A stretch of 64,000 nucleotides of DNA from an uncultured Burkholderiales bacterium. Its GTDB lineage: Bacteria > Pseudomonadota > Gammaproteobacteria > Burkholderiales > Burkholderiaceae_C. Both the position numbers and the translations under genes were made by a program. This document shows, one piece after another, positions 1 through 8,852 of the stretch (its first letter is position 1; each line of letters begins with the position of its first letter). The notes beneath the pieces are model-generated. The model was not told the DNA's origin, did no database searches, and worked only from the letters and a program-made list of their open reading frames with translations. The stretch spans positions 1 through 64,000 of the forward strand of contig CALTTG010000019.1 in the NCBI GenBank assembly GCA_943908475.1. Direction: 5' to 3'.

Positions 1-31
1 GTTTTGGGTCGGCATCACCTCGAAAAGTGGC

Positions 32-2956
32 TCAGTTTTCGGTCGGCGTCAACAGGGCCAGTTCAGCCATCGGCACCATGGTTAGGAAATCACTCAAGCA
101 GTCTGGGTCAGGCGCGGCGTCCCAAAACTGTACCGGCACACGCTCGAAAAGAGACTTCCTGAATGCGCGAAGATGTGCCCAGACATTGCCGCCGCCACGC
201 TTGCGGGGCGACTCATGACTGACCTCGTAGAACGTCAGGGGTTTGTCTGGCCGGAACATCGGGGCGTTGATCAGATCGGAACCTGAGCGCCAGGTATCCA
301 TCAGCATCTGAACCGCGTCCACATGCATCAAGGCATCGTCCTGGTCCAGCACGACCAGCAAGGTGTCAGGGTTCTCACAAATCCGCTCAACCGACTCGCG
401 GAAGTTCTCCATGTACCCAACGCGCTTCGGCCGCCGGATCAAAGTCACGCGATCGCTCATCGACCCTATTCGGTGTGGCAACTCGGCGGCACGTAATGGA
501 CACCCACCGTCGTCAATAACGATCACGCCGAAGTCCTGACAAGACTGTGCTCGCAGTGAAGCCAGGCAACGCTCCAACTTGGGTGCCGGCGTTTCCCGGC
601 CGAACAGCAGGAAGACCATTTCCTCGCTCCGGCGCGGGTAGCCCCAATCAGCCGCGACGATGAGATCCCACTCGCCTCGCTGGTCAACCGGAATTCGTCC
701 CTGCCCGACCAGATCACGACTGGTGTCGAGGGCAACCAGGCCTTTTTGGTCATTGCGCGGATGGATGTAGAAGGTGCGGCTGTCTCCACCTCTAACACTG
801 CGCATGCCCATTTCCGGCTGGGCCTTCCTCAACGCCTGATGCCACATCCACGACAGCCGGAGGCCACTCATTGGATTCGCGAATGGCCGATGGCTCTTGA
901 TGCTTTCCAGGTTCAGCAAGCCACAACGAACCTCCGGAGCGTACTGACCAGGTTCGCCGTCGTAGGACTTGAAGCCCTCAGCCACCTGGGGGATGTTGAA
1001 GCCGACACACCAGACACCTTGCTCGACACACGCACGCTTCATGTCCGAGATGACGTCGTGGCGCACATCTGTGCCACCGATCAACACATCAATGTCTATC
1101 TGAAGGACAAAGGGAGTAGCAACACGATCGAAGGCCCAAAGCTGCGATACCACTGGCGCACCCTGAGCCGTGTGCGATGCAGAGACCTGAGGCGAGGCAA
1201 ACCAGTTCTTGTTGATCTCACGGACATCAACCGGATCGGTGGGAGCGACCCACACCTCGTCAATGTGACCCGACTGATGCAACTGACTGGCTGCAACACG
1301 CAGCGTGGACAGATCGCCCTCAGCGAATTGCCGAAGGTAAGGTCCCTCGAAGGGGTCAATCAGAAGAACCTTCTTCGCAAAACGCGCACGCATCCCCAAC
1401 TCGCTGACCAGGTGCTGCACCTGCAGGTGGACCGATCGCGCATCTTGCGGGCAGCACTTGATCAGCAACGTCACATCGGGGTGAGCTGGCGGCTCGGAGA
1501 TCGGCACTGGTTCAGCGGTGTCTAGTAAGCAGGCAGGATGCAAGGACCGCATCAGCTCACCATAGAAGGCGTCAAAGCCAGCCAGCGTACTCAAGGCCTC
1601 TACTTGGCGCTCAGATGTTCTGCGTCGAGCCAGCTCATGATCGGACCATCCCAACTCCCCGATGGCGTAGAGCCTTGCTGCGCAATCCAGGAAGCGCGAG
1701 GCCGTCAGACGCAAGATGTCACTGCCGATGTCGATATACTGCAAAGCGCCTAAAGCAGTGATCCGCAGGTTGTCACGCTTGACGTTGCTGGTGACCACAC
1801 CTGCTCGATAAAGCTTCTGCAAGAAGTGGCGCGACAAGTATGAAGACCAACGTCGTCCCGTCTCCTGCAAAGGTCCTGAATCAAGCCGAATCAGAGCCCC
1901 AGGAACAGCGTCATCACAAATGTCGAATGCGATCACAGCATCCCCAACGGATACCGCCAGGCTCCTGATCTCACCGAGCGCTTCAGAGGTCAGCGAGTAC
2001 GGGTAGAAACGCTTGAAGGTGCCAAATGGGTCTCGCCAGACCACGCCCTCTTGTCCCCAACCCAACACTGTGGCGTCAGGCGTCATGTGAGCGCGGTGCC
2101 ACACCTCAGCGGCCTGCGCCAACGCCAGCCTGGACCTTAACCATGCATCTGACATTTGATTGGCCTGCGTCACCTCACCGCCCAGCGAGTACACCGCATA
2201 GGCAGGCTCGGTCACCACACAGCCCTCGTGTGGCCGATGCATCAGCAAGCCCGCCACCAGCCAATGGTCTTCGGCGCTCTTGGCATTGGGGTACCTGATG
2301 CCCGAACCAGTGCGAAGCAACAAGTTGCATGACGGTAGCTCGTTGGGAACCTGCTGGCGACAAAACGCCTGAATGAAGGCATTGAGACGACTTTGATCCA
2401 GCAAGGTTTCAGCGATTGCCCAGTTCACGGCAGGCAGTAATTCCCCGTCGACCGACAGGCGATTGCTTCCAATGACGAACAAGCTGCCACGCTGATCGCC
2501 TGCCTGTACCAACGCCCGCAGGCTAGCGGCCTCAGCAAAGCGATCGTCAGCGTCCATCCGAGCGACCCACTTCGCATTTGGAAAGCACTCGTCCACCAGG
2601 TCGAGCAAGCCATTCCTGGATTGAGGAGGCGAACCGAAACGCCCTGCTGCAACAACCAGCCGAGGGTCAGACAAGAGGTCAGCCTCCAGCGATTGCATCC
2701 ACCCCTCATCCGAGCTATCGTCCAGCACCAGGAACGCCAGATCGTCAGCCATGTCTTGCGCCATGGCGCTCCGCAAAGCCTCGTTCAAACCACTTGGGTG
2801 GTTACGGTGAGACAAGCCCACGATGACCGAGGCTTGCAACGCAACGTCACTGGGCGCGATGAGGAAGTGAATGTTTCGGTGCGTCAGGCGCACCTTGGGT
2901 ACCCTCGGCTCTGACCAATCTGGCAGTCTTGGCAGCTCATGCCCGCTTACGCTCAT
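32..2956 (-). CDS. Multidomain glycosyltransferase with kinase-like middle domain
   Basis: A 974-aa protein with three GT-A-type glycosyltransferase-like segments, each with a DxD-type acidic motif: DADD at 135-138, DID at 621-623 and DQDD at 871-874. Residues about 298-440 look like a degenerate protein-kinase-like fold: a Gly-rich loop (GQEG, 301-304), a Lys at 315, a Glu at 329, a catalytic-loop-like SNVKRDN at 390-396 and an IDIGSDI segment at 408-414. The usual catalytic Asp of HxD is not evident. The ATG overlaps the stop of the upstream glycosyltransferase gene (ATGA), so the two are translationally coupled. There is no signal peptide and no membrane segment. Such proteins normally modify surface polysaccharide or protein, but here the gene sits downstream of a defence operon and a helicase. 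Sugar donor and acceptor are unknown. Confidence 0.7.
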   Translation of the reverse strand: MSVSGHELPRLPDWSEPRVPKVRLTHRNIHFLIAPSDVALQASVIVGLSHRNHPSGLNEALRSAMAQDMADDLAFLVLDDSSDEGWMQSLEADLLSDPRLVVAAGRFGSPPQSRNGLLDLVDECFPNAKWVARMDADDRFAEAASLRALVQAGDQRGSLFVIGSNRLSVDGELLPAVNWAIAETLLDQSRLNAFIQAFCRQQVPNELPSCNLLLRTGSGIRYPNAKSAEDHWLVAGLLMHRPHEGCVVTEPAYAVYSLGGEVTQANQMSDAWLRSRLALAQAAEVWHRAHMTPDATVLGWGQEGVVWRDPFGTFKRFYPYSLTSEALGEIRSLAVSVGDAVIAFDICDDAVPGALIRLDSGPLQETGRRWSSYLSRHFLQKLYRAGVVTSNVKRDNLRITALGALQYIDIGSDILRLTASRFLDCAARLYAIGELGWSDHELARRRTSERQVEALSTLAGFDAFYGELMRSLHPACLLDTAEPVPISEPPAHPDVTLLIKCCPQDARSVHLQVQHLVSELGMRARFAKKVLLIDPFEGPYLRQFAEGDLSTLRVAASQLHQSGHIDEVWVAPTDPVDVREINKNWFASPQVSASHTAQGAPVVSQLWAFDRVATPFVLQIDIDVLIGGTDVRHDVISDMKRACVEQGVWCVGFNIPQVAEGFKSYDGEPGQYAPEVRCGLLNLESIKSHRPFANPMSGLRLSWMWHQALRKAQPEMGMRSVRGGDSRTFYIHPRNDQKGLVALDTSRDLVGQGRIPVDQRGEWDLIVAADWGYPRRSEEMVFLLFGRETPAPKLERCLASLRAQSCQDFGVIVIDDGGCPLRAAELPHRIGSMSDRVTLIRRPKRVGYMENFRESVERICENPDTLLVVLDQDDALMHVDAVQMLMDTWRSGSDLINAPMFRPDKPLTFYEVSHESPRKRGGGNVWAHLRAFRKSLFERVPVQFWDAAPDPDCLSDFLTMVPMAELALLTPTEN

Positions 2957-3753
2957 GGCACGTCAACGCCAAACAGATCACGGGCACGAGCCTTGAATCT
3001 GGTCATGACCTCAAGCGACATCAAGTGACCGTGTATCGCCAGGAACTGAAGCAGACCTGCCCGCTTCTCTGGACTGCCCGGGCGGGACAAAGCGTCCGCC
3101 CGGCTGTCAATGTGCCAAGTCGCAGTCATGCGGTGAGTGAATGCCACTTTCAAATCGGGAAGGCCAAGTAAACGCACGGCCAAGTCTCGGTCATTGGTGC
3201 TAGGCAGGCCATCGGTGAAGCCACCGACACGCATCAGAGCTTCCAACTTGACAAAGGTATTGCTGCCCTGCCATCCGGGGTTACCGGCGAGGAAATCATC
3301 CACTGTGACAGATGACAACGGTGCCCTCGGAATCTCAACACCGTCCTTCATTACCCGAAGGCCAGACAAGACGACGTCAGCATGTCCTTGAACAGCTGCT
3401 TGCTCACACTGGCTCAAGTGATCGGGATCCCATTCATCGTCGTCGTCGAGTATCGCCACGTAGCCATCAAAGCCTTGTTCTTGCAGCCACGCCAATCCAC
3501 TGTTCCAGGTACCAGCAGCTCCTCTTGAGTTTTGATTCGTCAGAGTGACCAATGCTGGCAACTGGAAGCCACTCTGCAAGAGACCTATGGCCTCTGATGC
3601 CGTGGGGTCTCCGTCGACCACCAACAAAAGACGGTCTGGCGGTCGCTCTTGAGCGATGACTGTGGAAACCGCTCGGAGCAGCCGCTCCGACCGCACAGGC
3701 CTGGTGGCAATCAGCGTAGCGATTTGCACTCTAGCTGGCTTCAAGCTTGGCAT
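2953..3753 (-). CDS. Family-2-like glycosyltransferase
   Basis: A 266-aa GT-A glycosyltransferase. It has an N-terminal nucleotide-sugar fold starting IATLIATRP (11-19), a GTWNSGL segment near 81-87 and an acidic metal/sugar site DDDDEW at 103-108. It is shorter than many family 2 enzymes and has no membrane anchor. I chose the ATG at 3753 because the open frame upstream, up to 4002, codes for non-homologous-looking residues and overlaps the helicase gene. The ribosome-binding site is weak. The stop overlaps the start of the 974-aa glycosyltransferase by ATGA. About 190 bp separate it from the helicase gene, with no clear terminator between them. Confidence 0.75.
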   Translation of the reverse strand: MPSLKPARVQIATLIATRPVRSERLLRAVSTVIAQERPPDRLLLVVDGDPTASEAIGLLQSGFQLPALVTLTNQNSRGAAGTWNSGLAWLQEQGFDGYVAILDDDDEWDPDHLSQCEQAAVQGHADVVLSGLRVMKDGVEIPRAPLSSVTVDDFLAGNPGWQGSNTFVKLEALMRVGGFTDGLPSTNDRDLAVRLLGLPDLKVAFTHRMTATWHIDSRADALSRPGSPEKRAGLLQFLAIHGHLMSLEVMTRFKARARDLFGVDVP

Positions 3754-3943
3754 ACGCTGCGGGCAGGGATCTGCTATCGGTTGGTTAAGCCTATTTGCAT
3801 CATGGCAGTCCGCGAATGTAGAGGTAGCCGCATGGTGTCTGTGCTGGTTTGGCTCCACGCACATACGCTCAGATTCCACGAAAGTCGATCGATGTGAATT
3901 GCTGTGCCCTGCTGACGAATCGACAAGACAATGTTGGCTCACA

Positions 3944-6661
3944 TCACGGCGTGGGACTGGTGGGTGCACCCCAAGCCGCAACAAAATGCGGTCGCAATGC
4001 ATTCATTGCTTCAGGTAATTGCTGCTCGCAAGTGATGCCCAGATACGTGGCTGCCCGAGTCGCGCCAACGTACAGGTACTTGCCGAACAAAGCGGGATGC
4101 ATTTGAGCCAACTGGTCAACGCCAACAAAGAACACTGCCTCGAACTCCAGGCCCTTGATGTGCTGGATGTCGAACACCCGAACGTCGTTGTCATTGCCCA
4201 TGACTTGGCCCTTGGGGCATGCCACCACGCGGATGTTGTCGTCCTCCAGCGCCTCATTGAGAGCATCGGCCAGGCCTTGCACTTCGGCCTCGCTGTTGAC
4301 AAAGATGGCAGTCGATGGAAGCTGCTGTAGATACCCGGCAACAGCCCTCACCTGCGTCGCCAACCAAGCGACCACGTCTGATTCCGACGCGTCTTCCAAC
4401 AGCGCTGGTTTTTCGGCATCGCTGCTGACGTGCGCAGGCATGGACGCCACTTGAGCGTCACCACCTAGCACCTTGATGATGTCGTGGGCCAATTCGTTAA
4501 GCTGGCGACTCTGTCGATAGGAAACGTTGACCCGCCGCACCTCAATATCTGAGAAGACCCACATCAACTCCTCCACCGACCGGCTGCCCCAGGTTGTCAG
4601 TCGTTGATTGAAGTCGCCACACGCGAAGAATGAACGCAACTGCGGGTGCGCCAGAGCGGCCATACAGGCCAGTTGGACCGGCGAGAAGTCGGTGGCTTCA
4701 TCAACCAAAATCTGGTTCTTGTACAGCCCGTTGACCGTTTGCAATGATGCCCAGAATGGCTCAGAGATGCGACGCGCAATTTGTTGCCGAGCCAAGAGGG
4801 CACTCGCCGAGCGCAAGCTGGACAACAGAACCAGATCCAGCTCCAAGGGGTGCAGGTCAGTGGGCTGAAAGCTTTCTGAGCTGTACCAAGCACCTGCTTC
4901 CTGGCGATCTTTTCGGAAGGCTCGATAGCGCTTGGGCACCCCATCCAGATAGCGCTTGACTGGGCTCACAAATCGCCTGGCCGCAGACAACAACACCAAC
5001 TGCAGCCCCACCGAGGCTCGGTCAGTGGCACTTAGTGTGCGGTCCGCCAGCCATTCAAGCACCAAGGCATTTCTGCTGGTCTTGCCGATGCCGCGCTTGG
5101 TGGCCACAGCCCGCGCTTGTGCCTTGACTGCTTGGCGGTATGCCCTGATGGCTAGACCCCGACTGGTCTTGGTCAGTGCGACATCATCTTCGTCAACGTC
5201 CACATCGCCGTCCGGATCATCGTCCGACTCTGATTCAGCAGGAGCCTGCAGTTGATCAATGAACTGGCCCAGTTCATCAAGGAACTTAGAGTTGCGGTTG
5301 ATCGCCAGATTCAGGGCGTCATCAATGCGCTGGTCTGACGCTTGTTTGAGTTCGCCCACCAAGGTTTGCAAAGCGCCTGCTTCAACTTGGAGCTCAACAA
5401 ACAAGGAAGCAATGTTCTCTGAATCGGCCGACTCCAGGATGGCGGCAATCCGCTTTCCGATGCTTGAGGCCTGGGGCAGCGCCCCCTCAGCCAAGGCCTG
5501 TACGCCCTGCTTCAATCCCTGCACGTAGGCCTGACGCTGCCAGCTGTCGAAGTCTGAGAACCAAGCAATTGGCTCGGTGCGAGCTGAATCCGCCAACGTT
5601 CGGGTGTGTTCCTTGAGTGTGAAAACGCCGCCTGAGCCTGGCATGCGCAAGATGCCCAACACATTGCGCCCGAGTTCACGTCGGTAGTCAGACCAGGTCT
5701 TGATGCACTGGTCAGAAGCAGGCACGTTCTCGCGTGCGAACGCCTCTTTGAGATACTGCTTGAGCAACTCCGTGGGAGTGAACATCATCCAGCTGCTCTC
5801 GTGGGCAGAGCCACCGCTTTCCGCCAAGGCTCGGATGATGCGCTGCTCACCTGCGGACAGGCTGTCTGGCGCATCGACGTCAAGCTTCTGGCTCAGACGC
5901 CGGATCAATGTGGTGGTCTTACCGGTACCTGGAGGACCAAGAATCAGCAGCCGCTGGTCCAGTGGAAGGCGGAAGATCTCATCCTGGTATTGGTCCAACA
6001 CCGGCTGATCGCGCAGACCCATCTTGGTGATGCGGTCCCGACGAATACCCTCATGAATTTGTTGGGTCTCCCCCTCATCGGCCAGAATCTGGTCCAACAG
6101 GTTCTTGATTTCTTCGGGCGTCTTTGCATTACGAAGCAAACCCCTCAAAGACTCGATGGTGATGGGTCCCAGGGCCTCGCCTTCAAACACCGAGTCACGC
6201 GAGTCCCAACCATCAGCCAGCTTGCTGGGCCGCAGGCGAGTGCGTTCGATCACCTCCACAACATCGCCATTGGGCAGTGTCAACTCATCACCAACTGGCA
6301 ATGAGGCGAGACGACCCACCGGCGCGTTGTAGCTGGCCAGCAGCCCTGGCGCTCCAGTCACAGGCGTGGCACGGCAGATGTAATAGGTTCGCGGATTGCC
6401 CTGCTCATCCAACACCACCACGCGTGCCACTGCGGGCTCACGAGCCAGGACCTGGCTGCTCTCCATTCGGGCCAGGTTAATTTCATCCAATGCTTGAGCC
6501 GTTTTGGTGGCACTGGTCGTGTTGCTCCATGCCATCGCATCCAGGCTGAGGCCTTTTCCAGATCTTTGCGCTGCTGCGATTTCCGCAACCTGGCTCAGCA
6601 TGCTGATCGACTCTGTGGCGACCTGATTGATGTGCAGCTTGGCTTCTGTCGATAGGCTCAT
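3944..6661 (-). CDS. UvrD-like superfamily 1 helicase, BREX-linked
   Basis: A 905-aa SF1 helicase. Motifs in order: Walker A GPPGTGKTT (242-250), motif II in DEATDF, motif III-like GDFNQRL, motif IV-like SYRQSRQL, and C-terminal motifs V/VI in QHIKGLEFEAV and YVGATRAA. Residues 1-230 hold an unassigned N-terminal region. The middle has a long acidic, low-complexity insert (a run of Asp/Glu coded near 5,170-5,240), unlike housekeeping UvrD or PcrA. I chose ATG 6661 because it has a strong purine-rich ribosome-binding site (GGGGGGAAAG); the frame stays open upstream to 6844 but overlaps brxL. It starts 67 bp after brxL in the same direction, so it is probably an accessory gene of the BREX operon. 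It may instead lead a helicase-glycosyltransferase cassette. Confidence 0.85.
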   Translation of the reverse strand: MSLSTEAKLHINQVATESISMLSQVAEIAAAQRSGKGLSLDAMAWSNTTSATKTAQALDEINLARMESSQVLAREPAVARVVVLDEQGNPRTYYICRATPVTGAPGLLASYNAPVGRLASLPVGDELTLPNGDVVEVIERTRLRPSKLADGWDSRDSVFEGEALGPITIESLRGLLRNAKTPEEIKNLLDQILADEGETQQIHEGIRRDRITKMGLRDQPVLDQYQDEIFRLPLDQRLLILGPPGTGKTTTLIRRLSQKLDVDAPDSLSAGEQRIIRALAESGGSAHESSWMMFTPTELLKQYLKEAFARENVPASDQCIKTWSDYRRELGRNVLGILRMPGSGGVFTLKEHTRTLADSARTEPIAWFSDFDSWQRQAYVQGLKQGVQALAEGALPQASSIGKRIAAILESADSENIASLFVELQVEAGALQTLVGELKQASDQRIDDALNLAINRNSKFLDELGQFIDQLQAPAESESDDDPDGDVDVDEDDVALTKTSRGLAIRAYRQAVKAQARAVATKRGIGKTSRNALVLEWLADRTLSATDRASVGLQLVLLSAARRFVSPVKRYLDGVPKRYRAFRKDRQEAGAWYSSESFQPTDLHPLELDLVLLSSLRSASALLARQQIARRISEPFWASLQTVNGLYKNQILVDEATDFSPVQLACMAALAHPQLRSFFACGDFNQRLTTWGSRSVEELMWVFSDIEVRRVNVSYRQSRQLNELAHDIIKVLGGDAQVASMPAHVSSDAEKPALLEDASESDVVAWLATQVRAVAGYLQQLPSTAIFVNSEAEVQGLADALNEALEDDNIRVVACPKGQVMGNDNDVRVFDIQHIKGLEFEAVFFVGVDQLAQMHPALFGKYLYVGATRAATYLGITCEQQLPEAMNALRPHFVAAWGAPTSPTP

Positions 6662-6728
6662 ACTTTCCCCCCTTGGTACAACTGTGCTTATGGTGTTTTG
6701 ATGTTCCGCTTGATATGCGCTGGTCCAG

Positions 6729-8849
6729 TCACACAGGCCTGAACACATCCACCTTCGTCTCCAAGCACTTGCGCATGCTGATGTCCGTGGCTCCCACGCC
6801 GAACCAGCTGTCTGGCTTCTGGAAGAAGTCCAGCCCGCGGCCAATCTTGATCGTCCAGCCGTTGTCGATTCGAATCTCGCGGTCGTGCAGGTTCTCGTTG
6901 ACCTTCACGTCCAGTGCCACGTCAAGCTCAAGCAGGCTTTGCTTCAGTTCGTCCAAGCGGCCAGCCAGCTCTTGAAGGTTTGTCGTCTCGTCGTAGCTCG
7001 TGATCAGCACGATGTTGCGCACCGTGGGCACCTTGACGACGGCCTCGCAGAAGCGCACGAAGTTTTGCACCTGGTGCGTGACTCTGATGTATGGGTCTTC
7101 AACGGTCACGGCACGCGCACCTCGCAAGTACGGCGTGACGATGGACTCATAGCTGTAGCCTGTATCACCGTAGTGAATGGTGTAGTGCTGCTCTTTCAGC
7201 TCAGGCTCAGCCGAGGCAGCCACCACAGGCAAAGATGCCGGGGCTTCAACCGCCACTGACGCCACTGCAGCTGCCGGTGCACCGCCTTCGACAGGCGCTG
7301 ATGCGGCAGGCACTGCTTCAGGCACCAAAGGCTGAAGCGGTACCCCACCATGAATGCTGCGGCGGCTTGGCTCCAGCGTGGCGGTGGCATGGCGAGACTC
7401 AGGGCAGAACACCACCACCTCTTTGCCGGCAGCGGTGAAGTAAGACAGGTTGATGCGCGCGTACTCGTCGTCCGTCTTGCGCTTGTTCATCTGCTCCTTC
7501 ACGCGGCGCCGGCACTCCACTGCGTAGGCCACGTACTCTTCGAACTCGGCGTCGGTCGGGCTGCCATTCGGGTGCAGGATCTTCAAGAACGCGCACACCG
7601 TCTTTTTGATGCCCTTCTCGTCGCGGCCTTCCACCTCACGGCCCAGCTTGATGCGCTTGCTGACTTCTTCGTAGCGGTTGGTTTGCTTGAGCTGATGGTG
7701 GAATGCCTCGGCCAGGTAGTCTGTGATGAAGCCGTAGCGGCCCGTCAAGAACTCGCTGCTGTTCTTGGGCATTTCCCAGCCTGGCAGGTAGCAAGCAAAG
7801 CGGTCTTGCACGGCCAGGTCAAATTCTTTGGGCAGCGGCTGGAACAGGTCGTACACCTCAGAGTTCACGATCTGGTCCACCGACAAGTCCAAGTTGCCGA
7901 CGAAGGCCATGGACGCGTCGGCAATCACTTCCACCCCACGCGAGAAGCGGCCGTTGGCCATGAAGTCCTTCATGATCTGGATGGTGTCGGGGTCTTTCAC
8001 CTTCAGGCCGCCCACCTCGTCGAAGGCCACCGTGTCCCAGAAGCCGACCAGGCCGATCTTGTGGCGCTGGCTGTTGTAGAACAAAACCGCCTTGGTGGCC
8101 TGCCCACCGCTGATCAGCGTCGAGTACGGTGAAAACTCACTGAAGAAATACGACTTGCCCGTGCCGCGTGGGCCCAGTTCGATGAAGTTGTAATTGGCTT
8201 CAATGAGCGGCGCCAGGCGAGCAATGAAATGGAACTTCACGCGAGCCGACAGCTTGCTGGGCTCTAAGCCCACGGAGCGCAGGATCACATCCATCCACTC
8301 GTCACGCGTGAAGCTGGCGCGGCCCTCGCAGTAGCGATCAAAGTCAAAGCGGCTGAGCTGGATGGGCCGCAGGTCTTCCACGTAGAAGGTGTACTTGTCC
8401 TCTTCTACCTCATTGAAGGCCAAGGTCACTTCGGCCCAAAGGCCGCCTTGCAGCAGGCGGTCATTGTCGCGGTAGTGCTTTTCGCTGATGGCCACGCGAC
8501 GAGAGTCGAAGTTCTCCAGTGCGGCCCAATGGCGGCGGTCTTTCTCAACGTAGTTGACGTGCACCTTGTCAATGAAGCGGTGCTTGCCATTGGTGGCCAC
8601 GCGCGACTGGGCCGCGTTGGAATCATTGGGCCGAACGTAGTTCTCGTTCAGGGTCTCCAACACGGCTTCCATGCCTGCTTGGATCTCTGCAGGATCGTCA
8701 CTGGCGCAATAACGGGCCAGCAAGAATTCCAGCACGAAGGTGGGCACGTTTGTGCCCTTCTTGATGCGGTGAAGCAGGTCTTTGCGCACCACCTTGCCAT
8801 CGAAGGCGGCGGCCAGCTTGCGGTCCAGGTCGTCGGGGCTGTATTCCAT
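6729..8849 (-). CDS. brxL: BrxL, Lon-related BREX ATPase with MITD1-like C-terminus
   Basis: A 706-aa AAA+ protein of BREX phage defence. The N-terminal BrxL region is followed by Walker A GPRGTGKS (226-233) and Walker B-type DTVAFDEV (272-279). E. coli type BrxL ends in a Lon-protease-like domain. Here a variable Pro/Ala-rich linker (about 500-550) leads to a 150-aa segment with VEDPYIRVTHQVQNFVRFCE, HDREIR (655-660) and NGWTIKIGRGLDFF. This closely resembles the phospholipase-D-like C-terminal domain (MIT_C) of human MITD1, as I recall that sequence. The start lies 3 bp after the pglZ stop, so the two are cotranscribed. BrxL is required for defence but not for host methylation in studied BREX systems. 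What the MIT_C-like domain does in bacteria is unknown to me. Confidence 0.92.
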   Translation of the reverse strand: MEYSPDDLDRKLAAAFDGKVVRKDLLHRIKKGTNVPTFVLEFLLARYCASDDPAEIQAGMEAVLETLNENYVRPNDSNAAQSRVATNGKHRFIDKVHVNYVEKDRRHWAALENFDSRRVAISEKHYRDNDRLLQGGLWAEVTLAFNEVEEDKYTFYVEDLRPIQLSRFDFDRYCEGRASFTRDEWMDVILRSVGLEPSKLSARVKFHFIARLAPLIEANYNFIELGPRGTGKSYFFSEFSPYSTLISGGQATKAVLFYNSQRHKIGLVGFWDTVAFDEVGGLKVKDPDTIQIMKDFMANGRFSRGVEVIADASMAFVGNLDLSVDQIVNSEVYDLFQPLPKEFDLAVQDRFACYLPGWEMPKNSSEFLTGRYGFITDYLAEAFHHQLKQTNRYEEVSKRIKLGREVEGRDEKGIKKTVCAFLKILHPNGSPTDAEFEEYVAYAVECRRRVKEQMNKRKTDDEYARINLSYFTAAGKEVVVFCPESRHATATLEPSRRSIHGGVPLQPLVPEAVPAASAPVEGGAPAAAVASVAVEAPASLPVVAASAEPELKEQHYTIHYGDTGYSYESIVTPYLRGARAVTVEDPYIRVTHQVQNFVRFCEAVVKVPTVRNIVLITSYDETTNLQELAGRLDELKQSLLELDVALDVKVNENLHDREIRIDNGWTIKIGRGLDFFQKPDSWFGVGATDISMRKCLETKVDVFRPV

Positions 8850-8852
8850 GGC

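Noticed and set aside
1..31. Left island end or attachment repeat at the window edge
   Set aside because: No copy of the tRNA-Val 3' end is visible there; the boundary must lie outside the window.
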